From Clostridium sp. AM34-11AC (GTDB taxonomy: Bacteria; Bacillota; Clostridia; Lachnospirales; Lachnospiraceae), in assembly GCF_003435375.1 (NCBI RefSeq), contig NZ_QWGL01000012.1:1-64000 (forward strand): 64,000 bases of DNA. The letters run 5' to 3'. The notes under the pieces are model-generated. The model worked only from the letters and a program-made list of their open reading frames with translations. It searched no databases and had not been told where the DNA came from. Positions 34,511 through 42,259 of the stretch are shown one piece after another. The position numbers and the translations under genes are program-made. Each line of letters opens with the position of its first letter. The stretch's first letter is position 1.

Positions 34511-35407
34511 ATGGAACAGCACCTGTCACAATACAAAATCTTCTACGAAGTAGCCCGTTGCGGCAACATCTCCCGCGCCGCCAAAGAACTCTACATCAGC
34601 CAGCCTGCCATCAGCAAAGCCATCAGCAAACTTGAAGAAAGCCTCGGCATCAAACTCTTTAGCCGAAACTCCCGCGGCGTCCAACTAACAAGAGAAGGCG
34701 CGATCCTCTTCCAGCATGTGAACACCGCCTTCGACTCCATCGGCCGCGGCGAACGCGAACTGAAGCGGATCCATGATTTCCATATCGGGAACTTGAAGAT
34801 CGGTGTCAGCAACACCCTGTGCAAATACGTCCTTCTCCCCTACTTAAAAGGATTCATCGGAAAATACCCGCACGTAAACATCGCCATCGAGAGCCAGTCC
34901 ACCTACCAGACCCTCGACATGCTGGATGCCAGAAAGATCGATATCGGACTCGTGGCGGAGCCAAAAAGCAAAAAAGGCCTCCACTTCCAACCGGTAATGG
35001 AAATCAGCGATGCATTCGTCTGTACTCCGGCCTATCTGGAAAACCTCCATCTGAGAGAAGGCAATGACACCGATATTTTTAAAACCGGAAATATCATGCT
35101 CTTAAACCGCTCCAATATGAGCCGGAAACATGTGGACGCCTACCTGGCTGACAATCAGATCGAGATCAACCAGATCCTGGAGACCACCGACATGGAACTC
35201 CTCATCGAATTCTCCCGGATCGGACTCGGAATCGGCTGCGTCATCAAAGATTTCGTCGAGGATGACTTGAAAAACGGTACACTCATTGAGATCCCGTTGG
35301 ATATCCCGATCCCGAAACGCGTCATCGGCTTCTGCTGCCATCCTCAGGATATGCCGGATACCCTGAGAGAATTCATGGAATTCTCCCGGACATTCCACAA
35401 AGCATGA
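34511..35407 (+). CDS. LysR-family transcriptional regulator
   Basis: 298 aa. N-terminal helix-turn-helix (YKIFYEVARCGNISRAAKELYISQPAISKAISKLEESLG) and a substrate-binding-like effector domain to the C-terminus. No adjacent target gene with divergent orientation; the neighbours are the hairpin element upstream and nudC convergent downstream. The ribosome site is poor, but the protein start is unambiguous. Effector unknown. Confidence 0.93.
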   Translation: MEQHLSQYKIFYEVARCGNISRAAKELYISQPAISKAISKLEESLGIKLFSRNSRGVQLTREGAILFQHVNTAFDSIGRGERELKRIHDFHIGNLKIGVSNTLCKYVLLPYLKGFIGKYPHVNIAIESQSTYQTLDMLDARKIDIGLVAEPKSKKGLHFQPVMEISDAFVCTPAYLENLHLREGNDTDIFKTGNIMLLNRSNMSRKHVDAYLADNQIEINQILETTDMELLIEFSRIGLGIGCVIKDFVEDDLKNGTLIEIPLDIPIPKRVIGFCCHPQDMPDTLREFMEFSRTFHKA

Positions 35408-35483
35408 TCTGACAATCGCGGGCATTTTTAATACCGATCTTCCCAGAATCGGCAAACAAACAATATAAATACGAATCGCCCGC

Positions 35484-35543
35484 AAAAAAAGAGCCGGGAA
35501 CTGAATTCCGATCAATTACAAAATCCAGTTCCCGGCTCTTTTT
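35484..35543. terminator. Bidirectional terminator after the LysR gene
   Basis: AAAAAAAGAGCCGGGAACTG ... CAGTTCCCGGCTCTTTTT, a 17-bp stem between convergent genes. Confidence 0.9.
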
Positions 35544-35555
35544 AGTTTCTCATTT

Positions 35556-35687
35556 GTAACTGTTCAGTACCTTCACAGTTACATGCAAAAATCCATTCCA
35601 AATCGGCTACGCCGATGGATTTTTGCCTTTTAGCCTAGGTTTTCTTACGGTCAGCGCAGCAAGTGCGCAGACCTACTGAACAGTTAC
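35556..35687 (+). mobile_element. Miniature element, copy C (full length, 132 bp)
   Basis: Ends GTAACTGTTCAG and CTGAACAGTTAC. Perfect 8-bp duplication TCTCATTT at 35548-35555 and 35688-35695. Hairpin 1 here is ATCGGC-TAC-GCCGAT, a compensated version of copy A. Lies 13 bp after the LysR terminator. Confidence 0.92.
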
Positions 35688-35760
35688 TCTCATTTTTCTT
35701 ATGTACGCTCAACCACTCCTCCAGGCGCAGTCTCCGCACGCGTTTTTACAAACCAAATCC

Positions 35761-36645
35761 CTAATTCTGGTCCTTATACCCAGTCACTTCATAAAACTTC
35801 TCAAGACTTCCATACTTAAACACCATCTTAAGCTCACTTCCGATGCTGTTCATCATCGTCTCATCCGGGATCTCGTCGCGGTGGTACCATCCCGCCTCAG
35901 AGAGCTCATCTTCCTGAAGCTTGATCTTATCCGGTCCGTCTAACTCCGCAAAAAATCCGATCATCTCCGTGTCAGAGAATGCCCATGGCTGGCTCTTATA
36001 ATAGCGGATGTTCTTGACCTTCAGTCCGACCTCCTCCATGACCTCACGGTGGATCGTCTCCTCAAAGCTCTCCCCGATCTCCACGAAACCGGCGATCAGC
36101 GCGTATCCGCGGTACGGGTTGTTGTTCACGCGGTATCTGGACATTAAAAGTCTGTCCCCGTCGGAGATTGCAACGATGACAGCCGGAGAGATCTTCGGAT
36201 ACTCCGTCTGTCCGCACTCCGGGCACACTAACGCACGCTCAGTCTTGCTGTTCTCCATCAGATGACCACAGCATCCGCAGTACTTTCTGCTCTCTTTAAA
36301 GCGATGAATCTGTGTCGCCGTGATTCCCGCGAAAGCCTGATACATCGGATGCATCTTTCTGTACGCCGCTGTCGAACAGAGTTCATAGACATCGGAATCA
36401 TATCTCGGCATCTCCGTCACATAGTAATAATGATTTCCATCGATGGCGAACAGATAATACGCGCTTTCTTTCAGCAGCTCTTTGTCCTCCGGGAAATCAG
36501 AAAACTTCGGAATCTTGTGATTTTCCTCGTCCACTTTTCTTAAAAGTGTCTTACTCTTCTTTATATAAAGGACAAAGTCCTCATCCTGCGCCTTCGGCTG
36601 TCCGTAGGTCAGGTCAAATTTATGCGGGTTGATATCCTGGATCAT
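35761..36645 (-). CDS. nudC: NADH pyrophosphatase (Nudix, NudC type)
   Basis: 294 aa. An N-terminal domain, a zinc ribbon (CGCCGHLMENS...LVCPECG), the Nudix box GFVEIGESFEETIHREVMEE and the NudC signature SQPWAFSDTEMIGFFAE. It hydrolyses NADH and may remove NAD caps from RNA. ATG 36645 has AAGGAG; the ORF is open to 36693. Promoter at 36748-36776. Copy C of the element and a terminator lie beyond its 3' end. Confidence 0.95.
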   Translation of the reverse strand: MIQDINPHKFDLTYGQPKAQDEDFVLYIKKSKTLLRKVDEENHKIPKFSDFPEDKELLKESAYYLFAIDGNHYYYVTEMPRYDSDVYELCSTAAYRKMHPMYQAFAGITATQIHRFKESRKYCGCCGHLMENSKTERALVCPECGQTEYPKISPAVIVAISDGDRLLMSRYRVNNNPYRGYALIAGFVEIGESFEETIHREVMEEVGLKVKNIRYYKSQPWAFSDTEMIGFFAELDGPDKIKLQEDELSEAGWYHRDEIPDETMMNSIGSELKMVFKYGSLEKFYEVTGYKDQN

Positions 36646-36747
36646 TCCTATACTCCTTATTCGTTGACATAAGTTTCTGCCTCCCCGCAGCACCTCTCAG
36701 TTTCTGCTGCCGGCCCGGCGAAACCTTAAAATTTTCACATCATTTCC

Positions 36748-36776
36748 ATGATACGACGGGCATTCATTTTTGTCAA
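36748..36776 (-). promoter_or_regulatory. Promoter of nudC
   Basis: Minus strand TTGACA (36776-36771), 17-bp spacer, TATCAT (36753-36748). Confidence 0.8.
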
Positions 36777-36842
36777 TCCATCAAAACCTTCCGCTCTGCA
36801 CAGTCCCTCAAAGAAACTTCGCCATATGTTTCCCTGTTTCGG

Positions 36843-36871
36843 TTGACGAACATGTTCATTTGCCTTATAAT
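36843..36871 (+). promoter_or_regulatory. Promoter of the MATE efflux gene with palindrome
   Basis: TTGACG, 17-bp spacer, TATAAT. The spacer starts inside a perfect palindrome GAACATGTTC (36848-36857) that could be an operator. A hairpin at 36919-36938 (CCGTGAA...TTCACGG) follows in the leader. Confidence 0.8.
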
Positions 36872-36968
36872 GCCATTCAGTGTCCCTTCACAAAGGGAGA
36901 ATGTATGTTTATTTGTAACCGTGAAATTTCTTCACGGTTATCTATGTTTTACGAAAGGAGTTACCCAA

Positions 36969-38333
36969 ATGGCAACAGAAAACAAAATGGGCGTCATGCC
37001 GCTAAACCGGCTTCTGATCTCCATGTCCGTACCAATGATGATCTCGATGCTCGTCCAGGCACTCTATAACATTGTAGACAGTATGTTTGTCGCGCAGTTA
37101 AGCGAGAATGCCCTGACCGCCGTATCCCTGGCGTTCCCGGCGCAGAACCTGATGATCGCCGTGGCGACCGGAACCGGCGTCGGTGTCAATGCTGCTCTCT
37201 CAAGAAATCTCGGCGAAAAGAACTTTGATCGCGCCAACAGGATCGCGGACCACGCGCTGTACCTGGCGGCTATGAGCTACATCGTATTCGCGATCTTCGG
37301 TCTCTTCTTTGCGAGACAGTTCTTCCGCCTCCAGACCGATATCGAGGAGATCGTGGATCTCGGAACTACCTATTTAAGAATCTGCACGATCGCTTCCTTC
37401 GGTCTCTTCACGGAGATCGCCTGCGAGCGTCTCCTGCAGTCCACCGGAAAGACGATCTACTCCATGTACACCCAGGGCCTCGGCGCCATCATCAATATCG
37501 TCCTGGATCCGATCCTGATCTTCGGTTACTTTGGAGCTCCGGCTCTCGGGATCGCCGGTGCCGCAGGCGCCACTGTTTTCGGACAGATCATCGCCTTCGG
37601 CCTCGGTTTTTACTTAAATAAGACGAAAAACCACGAGATCACGATCTCCCTCAGGAGCTTTAAGCCCAACGGTGAGATCATCCGCCACATTTACGCGGTG
37701 GGCGTTCCGTCCATCATCATGGCATCCATCGGAAGTATCATGACCTTTGGAATCAACAAGATCCTTATCGCCTTTTCTTCCACGGCGACAGCTGTATTCG
37801 GTGTCTACTTCAAGCTCCAGAGCTTCGTGTTCATGCCGGTCTTCGGTTTAAACAACGGAACCGTTCCGATCATCGCCTACAACTACGGTGCCGGAAAACC
37901 GGACCGAATTATGGGAACCATAAAGCTGGCCGCTGTGTACGCTACAACGATCATGCTGTGCGGCTTCGCTGTCTTCCAGCTCATGCCGGATAAGCTTTTA
38001 ATGATCTTCAGCGCCTCCGATACGATGCTCTCCATCGGCATTCCGGCACTCCGGATCATCTCCATCAGCTTCCTGTTTGCGGGCTGCTCCATCGTCTGTA
38101 CTTCCCTGTTCCAGGCACTTGGACATGGAATGCTGAGTTTATGGATCTCCGTGTTCCGTCAGCTTGTCGTTCTTCTGCCGGTGGCATTTATCTTCGCAAG
38201 GATCGGTGGTCTTCACACCGTGTGGTTTGCCTTCCCGATCGCCGAAGCTTTCGCGATCATCTTCAGCGGTGTGTGCCTTGTCCATGTGTACCGTAAGGAG
38301 ATCATTCCGTTGAAAGCACAGCAGGGAAAATAG
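36969..38333 (+). CDS. MATE-family multidrug/Na+ antiporter
   Basis: 454 aa with 12 predicted helices in two halves. The N-terminal half has PMMISMLVQALYNIVDSMFV, the second half VGVPSIIMASIGSIMTFG. It exports cationic drugs or metabolites against Na+ or H+. ATG 36969 with AAAGGAG upstream, although the ORF is open to 36843. Strong promoter with a palindrome in the spacer, so expression may be repressor-controlled. A long 3' hairpin follows. Confidence 0.93.
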   Translation: MATENKMGVMPLNRLLISMSVPMMISMLVQALYNIVDSMFVAQLSENALTAVSLAFPAQNLMIAVATGTGVGVNAALSRNLGEKNFDRANRIADHALYLAAMSYIVFAIFGLFFARQFFRLQTDIEEIVDLGTTYLRICTIASFGLFTEIACERLLQSTGKTIYSMYTQGLGAIINIVLDPILIFGYFGAPALGIAGAAGATVFGQIIAFGLGFYLNKTKNHEITISLRSFKPNGEIIRHIYAVGVPSIIMASIGSIMTFGINKILIAFSSTATAVFGVYFKLQSFVFMPVFGLNNGTVPIIAYNYGAGKPDRIMGTIKLAAVYATTIMLCGFAVFQLMPDKLLMIFSASDTMLSIGIPALRIISISFLFAGCSIVCTSLFQALGHGMLSLWISVFRQLVVLLPVAFIFARIGGLHTVWFAFPIAEAFAIIFSGVCLVHVYRKEIIPLKAQQGK

Positions 38334-38363
38334 TTTTTTAATTAAAGAATCGAATTTTTCAGA

Positions 38364-38454
38364 CATGTAAGCTTACGTCCTGACAGGTCGTTTCTCCCGG
38401 TTATTTCCGTGTATGAAACGGCTTTGCCAGACTTAAGTTTACATGCCTTTTTGT
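38364..38454 (+). terminator. Long structured 3' end of the MATE transcript
   Basis: Outer stem CATGTAAGCTTA (38364-38375) with TAAGTTTACATG (38434-38445, one G-T pair), an inner stem CGTTTC/GAAACG, then CCTTTTTGTT. Probably a terminator with an unusually elaborate hairpin. Confidence 0.6.
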
Positions 38455-38583
38455 TATTACCTCTTTTCCGAAGTTCAAAATCATTCCTCGTCTTTTCGCA
38501 TTCTCCGATGATCTGCATTTCTGTCCGTCAGCATTTTCTTATAAAATTTTTTCAAAAAATATGTGATTTTAACCTTTTAGTTC

Positions 38584-38612
38584 AAGACAAACCGCGAATT
38601 TTATAGTATGAT
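38584..38612 (+). promoter_or_regulatory. Promoter of the first XRE regulator gene
   Basis: AAGACA, 17-bp spacer, TATGAT. Transcription from here would cross copy D of the miniature element before reaching the ATG at 38926. Confidence 0.5.
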
Positions 38613-38699
38613 ATAGCTACTTACAAAACAGAGGTTCTAAGTCTCATATACCGGCGACAAGGATCCGTCGTCCGTTTCCCTATGAAAATTAATGAATAC

Positions 38700-38832
38700 G
38701 TAACTATTCAGTACCTTCATAGCTACGTGCAAAAATCCATTCCAGATCAGCTTCGCTGATGGGATTTTTGCCTTCCAGCCTATGTTTTCTTACGGTCAGC
38801 GCAGCAAGTGCGCAGACCTACTGAACAGTTAC
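38700..38832 (+). mobile_element. Miniature element, copy D (full length, 133 bp)
   Basis: Ends GTAACTATTCAG and CTGAACAGTTAC. Flanks ATGAATAC (38692-38699) and AAGAATAC (38833-38840) agree at 7 of 8. Located in the leader between a promoter and an XRE regulator gene, with its terminator-like hairpin in the sense direction. Confidence 0.88.
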
Positions 38833-38925
38833 AAGAATACTTAACATTACCCGCTGTCAGAAACATTTTTTAATGGCTGACAGCTGACATCAGTCTGCCC
38901 TGATTGGAAATTTGGAGGATGATGT

Positions 38926-39336
38926 ATGAAAGAATTATCGAAAACGCTGACCGGAAAAAAGATCCGGGATGAAATGTTAAAAAGAAAGATGACAGTCCGC
39001 GATCTCCAGGATGCACTGGAACTGGACAGTCCCCAGTCGATCTATAAGTGGCTTCGCGGGGAATCGCTCCCCTCTCTTCCGAATATGCTGGTCCTCGGTG
39101 AGCTGTTCAAGGTTCCGTTGGAAAGGCTTCTGGTCCATGAGGACGGAAGTGTCGCTTACCACCGTATCTTCGATGACAGCCTTCCTTACGAGATTGCCTA
39201 TCTGGTCCAGGACAAAGATGACTTTTCCGTAAAAAGGCGGCATGTGGCACGGGCAGATACCTTCGCGGGAACCTGTTACTCAGGAATCTTTAATCTGCCT
39301 CAGGAGTGTCCTCACTCAAAAGCTCCTCATAACTGA
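38926..39336 (+). CDS. XRE-type helix-turn-helix protein
   Basis: 136 aa. Helix-turn-helix at residues about 10-65 (MTVRDLQDALELDSPQSIYKWLRGESLPSLPNMLVLGELFKV). The C-terminal 65 residues have no domain I recognise. GGAGGATGATGT upstream of ATG. Its last 47 bases overlap the 3' end of the convergent regulator at 39290, an unusual arrangement that would let each transcript act as antisense to the other. Confidence 0.85.
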   Translation: MKELSKTLTGKKIRDEMLKRKMTVRDLQDALELDSPQSIYKWLRGESLPSLPNMLVLGELFKVPLERLLVHEDGSVAYHRIFDDSLPYEIAYLVQDKDDFSVKRRHVARADTFAGTCYSGIFNLPQECPHSKAPHN

Positions 39337-39553
39337 CATTTAAGACTTTTGCGAAGTATCTCAGTTCAATATCGGTCACAAACCTCTTTCCGCTCTCAAT
39401 CCTCTGGATCGCGTTCTTATCAAGGTCCAGACCGAGAAGCTGAAGCATATCCGCCAGTCGTTTCTGTGAAACATCGTTCATCCTGCTGCGAAGTTCACGG
39501 ATCTTGATCCCGCAGATATTGTTCCTGCCGGATATTGACTTGTTTTTGTACAT
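39290..39553 (-). CDS. XRE-type transcriptional regulator
   Basis: 87 aa. Helix-turn-helix at residues about 17-70 (IKIRELRSRMNDVSQKRLADMLQLLG...KNAIQRIESGKRFVTDIELRYFAKVLNVSYEELL). AGGAG precedes ATG at 39553. Divergent from the unknown gene at 39753, with two operator-like sites between them, so it probably represses that gene and perhaps itself. Confidence 0.88.
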   Translation of the reverse strand: MYKNKSISGRNNICGIKIRELRSRMNDVSQKRLADMLQLLGLDLDKNAIQRIESGKRFVTDIELRYFAKVLNVSYEELLSEDTPEAD

Positions 39554-39573
39554 ATAATAACACTCCTTGTTTG

Positions 39574-39644
39574 GCATTCACTAATTGTCACTCCAAACAA
39601 TATATGTTATTATTGAAACAGTCATGACATTCACTGGATGTCAC
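39574..39644. promoter_or_regulatory. Paired operator-like sites between XRE regulator and its divergent neighbour
   Basis: Site 1 GCATTCACTAATTGTCAC (39574-39591) and site 2 ACATTCACTGGATGTCAC (39627-39644) match at 15 of 18 positions, each with a GACAT/ATGTC-like dyad. They are 53 bp apart, about five helical turns. Site 1 overlaps the -35 box and site 2 lies just beyond the transcript start of the promoter at 39585. Confidence 0.65.
39585..39613 (+). promoter_or_regulatory. Promoter of the unknown 142-residue protein gene
   Basis: TTGTCA, 17-bp spacer, TATTAT, directed at the gene starting at 39753 and overlapped by operator-like site 1. Confidence 0.75.
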
Positions 39645-39752
39645 AAGAAGATTTTATTGGTATGCATTATCAAACCAAAATAATATGATCCTGCTGCCGC
39701 ACCACAGGAGCAGATCTCTTAAATATACAACTTTTCAAAGGAGGATTTATTT

Positions 39753-40181
39753 ATGGAAATCACAAAAGAATTAAAACAGGATCTCTCCGAGCTGGAATCT
39801 GCGTGCAGCAGTTTTCTCGGAAAATATGAATCACAGCTCACGGACGCACTGAATAAGACGAAAATGTCCGCTGAGGACAGCTTGAAAATAGACCTGATGT
39901 TAGAACTTGTCACCCATCTCTCCTCCGCGCAGTTCGTCTCTTCCTACATGCAGAAGGATATCGTGAAGGAAGGAATTCTGCTCCAGGATGCGGCCGGAAA
40001 CTTTACGCTCGGCGGCGATCCTCTTCCGACGATGAGCGATATCGAAGTGTATGTCCACGATGATGAATTAAACCAGGACGTCTGGAAGCGTGTATTTATC
40101 GGCGGCGGAACCGAAAAGCGGATCTGCGGTCTGCGCCATCCGGATCTCACTTCCGGAGTCCATGCAAGAATCCGCGGTTAG
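39753..40181 (+). CDS. Unknown 142-residue protein next to XRE regulators
   Basis: I do not recognise the family. Soluble and acidic. The first half is helical and probably coiled (MEITKELKQDLSELESACSS...), and the second half is beta-rich with DIEVYVHDDELNQDVWKRVF and a Gly-rich turn (IGGGTEKRICGLRHPD). Strong AAAGGAGGA site and a well-formed promoter with two operator-like sites. Two XRE genes to its left and miniature elements on both sides. Could be an accessory or regulatory protein; no toxin or nuclease motif is visible. Confidence 0.75.
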   Translation: MEITKELKQDLSELESACSSFLGKYESQLTDALNKTKMSAEDSLKIDLMLELVTHLSSAQFVSSYMQKDIVKEGILLQDAAGNFTLGGDPLPTMSDIEVYVHDDELNQDVWKRVFIGGGTEKRICGLRHPDLTSGVHARIRG

Positions 40182-40202
40182 TTTTTCCCAGGAAAAGTCC
40201 AT

Positions 40203-40263
40203 AAAAAAGATCCGCCAGCATACCGTACGAAACTATCTTCGGTATCCTGACAGATCTTTTTTC
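40203..40263. terminator. Bidirectional terminator between convergent genes
   Basis: AAAAAAGATC ... GATCTTTTTT with inner pairing ATACCG/CGGTAT, between the unknown gene and the alanine symporter gene. Confidence 0.85.
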
Positions 40264-40271
40264 TTTATTTT

Positions 40272-40345
40272 GTAACTGTTCAGCGCCTTCTCCCTGTGTC
40301 TCATACGGTCAACGCGGCAAGTGCGCAGACCTGCAGAACAGTTAC
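40272..40345 (+). mobile_element. Miniature element, copy E (internally deleted, 74 bp)
   Basis: Both ends are present (GTAACTGTTCAG and CAGAACAGTTAC), hairpin 2 is kept and hairpin 1 is lost. Flanks TTTATTTT (40264-40271) and TTTATTTC (40346-40353) agree at 7 of 8. Confidence 0.85.
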
Positions 40346-40353
40346 TTTATTTC

Positions 40354-41745
40354 TTACTTATTTGTCTTTTTCTCCTCATACTCCTTCAGCGCCCGCAGTG
40401 CCTCCCCTGACAGCGGAAACAGCACTATCAGGTTAAACACCGTCATAAGACCAACGCCCACGTCTCCGAGATCCCACACCACCGTGTACGCCTGCAGTCC
40501 GCCGACGAACAGCATGATCAAAGCAAAGATCTTGTAGAGTGTCTGATAAATCCAACGGTTTCCGAACAGGTACGCCACATTGGATCTCGCGTAGAACAGG
40601 ATTCCCAGGAACGTGGAAAAGCTGAATAGCGCCAGTGTTACAGCGATAAATATTACGCCAATGTCCCCCATATAGTAGCTCATGACTTTCTGTAAAAGAT
40701 CCATTCCCGCAAGCCCCGTCGTCAGTTCTTCCGGGACGAGCAGCATGATCATCGCCGTGCAGCTGCAGATCACGATGGTGTCGATAAATACGCCAAGCGC
40801 CTGCACGAGACCGACCTTTACCGGATCGCTCTCATCCGCCGCAGCCGCCGCGCATGGTGCGGAACCGGAACCAGCCTCATTGGAGAACAGGCCGCGCTTC
40901 ACGCCGTTCATGAGCACCGCGCCAAAGCCGCCCGCCGCGATCTGGCGGAGTCCGAAGGCTTCCGCAAAGATCCTCGCAAACACGCCAGGAACGCTGCTCA
41001 AATGGGTCGCGATGATAAACAGGGTGATCACAAAATAGCAGCCCGCCATGATCGGAACGATCACATCAAGGGCGCGGACTGTAGCGTTCTTTCTCATAAC
41101 GATCACCGCAGAGATCACGACGAGGACTACCGTCGTCACGAGCGGCGAAATTCCGAAGGCATTCTCAAATGCCGACGCCACAGAGTTGCTGATGACCTGG
41201 CTGATTCCACCCCAGCAGATCAGGCCAGACAGCGCAAACAGGACCGCGATCACGGAGCGTTTCAGTTTTTTCTTTCTCACCCGCTCCGCATAGCTGTGGA
41301 TATAGTAAGCCGGACCACCGTGGTAACCGCTGTAGAGCGGGTCCTTTTCCTTATAAAGCTGCGCTAAAGCCGCCTCCACAAACGCTGTGGAGGCCCCAAT
41401 CGCTGCCGATAACCACATCCAGAACACAGCACCGGCACCGCCTGCCGAGATCGCCGCAACGACTCCCACGAGGTTTCCCATTCCTACTCGGGTCGCTGTG
41501 GACACAAACAAAGTCTGGATCGGTGACAGGCCGCCTTCCTCCTGTTTCTTTCCGTTCAAAGCCCGGATCATGTCCGGAAACAGGCGGACCGGAAGAAATC
41601 TTGTCCGAAGCGTAAAATAGACTCCCGTTGGAATTAAAAGCAAAACAAGAAGCGGAATCCCGATCCCATTTCCGTTCCCCAGCGGAATCGTAAACAGGTC
41701 TCCCCATAAGAAGCGGTACACCGCTTCGATAACTGCTGTTACCAT
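40354..41745 (-). CDS. Sodium:alanine/glycine symporter (AGCS family)
   Basis: 463 aa, about ten to eleven helices. Family signatures GNLVGVVAAISAGGAGAVFWMWLSA and KRGLFSNEAGSGSAPCAAAAA are intact. It imports alanine or glycine with Na+ (or H+). ATG 41745 with AAGGAG 11 bp upstream; the ORF is open to 41814. Consensus promoter at 41866-41895. Monocistronic. Confidence 0.94.
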   Translation of the reverse strand: MVTAVIEAVYRFLWGDLFTIPLGNGNGIGIPLLVLLLIPTGVYFTLRTRFLPVRLFPDMIRALNGKKQEEGGLSPIQTLFVSTATRVGMGNLVGVVAAISAGGAGAVFWMWLSAAIGASTAFVEAALAQLYKEKDPLYSGYHGGPAYYIHSYAERVRKKKLKRSVIAVLFALSGLICWGGISQVISNSVASAFENAFGISPLVTTVVLVVISAVIVMRKNATVRALDVIVPIMAGCYFVITLFIIATHLSSVPGVFARIFAEAFGLRQIAAGGFGAVLMNGVKRGLFSNEAGSGSAPCAAAAADESDPVKVGLVQALGVFIDTIVICSCTAMIMLLVPEELTTGLAGMDLLQKVMSYYMGDIGVIFIAVTLALFSFSTFLGILFYARSNVAYLFGNRWIYQTLYKIFALIMLFVGGLQAYTVVWDLGDVGVGLMTVFNLIVLFPLSGEALRALKEYEEKKTNK

Positions 41746-41865
41746 AAGTAAATTTTCTCCTTTTCGATATAACATGACAGACAGGCACCCGCTCCCCCAA
41801 AGCGTACTTTTCAAGCTTCAATACTAAAACGCGCCAGTCTGTTAAATTGGCATGTACAAGTTTTT

Positions 41866-41895
41866 ATTATACACGTTTATAATGTGTGCTGTCAA
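41866..41895 (-). promoter_or_regulatory. Promoter of the alanine symporter gene
   Basis: Minus strand TTGACA (41895-41890), 18-bp spacer, TATAAT (41871-41866): both hexamers perfect. Confidence 0.88.
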
Positions 41896-42183
41896 ATAAT
41901 CCTTATGAATAGCTCGTATGTGGGAATGAATTATCAGTTATATTATGAGGTAAAAAATACGCAGCTATTTTAAGCCCCTCAGGTTATCGCGACTGATCCC
42001 CCTCTGTTTCGGTCCCCTGAACAAACGACGCTGGTACCCAGCCACTCTGATGCTCATGCGAGTCTGAACTTTATCTTCTTGTCCGTATAAACTATGAGGA
42101 GCACGCTTTGCGAGCTTCTCAAGTTATTGCGGCAGTCTCCAAGGTCTCATTCAATCATGGACTTTGGCTCGTTGCTCGCGTAA
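41896..42183. other. Intergenic stretch with no recognised feature
   Basis: About 290 bases. No ORF with plausible composition, no hairpin of note apart from an imperfect GAGGAGC...GAGCTTCTC, and no match to the miniature element. May be remnant DNA. Confidence 0.4.
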
Positions 42184-42215
42184 ATAAAAAAGGACACCTC
42201 TTTGGTATCCTTTTT
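42184..42215 (-). terminator. Terminator of the t6A dehydratase gene
   Basis: Minus strand AAAGGATACC-AAAGA-GGTGTCCTTTTTTATT, 45 bp after the stop codon. Confidence 0.8.
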
Positions 42216-42259
42216 CATCTTTCTAAATGCAGTTTAAATTCATGCTGCCCCAAAGAAAA

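Noticed and set aside
36848-36857. GAACATGTTC as a LexA box
   Set aside because: The Gram-positive LexA box needs four bases between GAAC and GTTC; here there are two.
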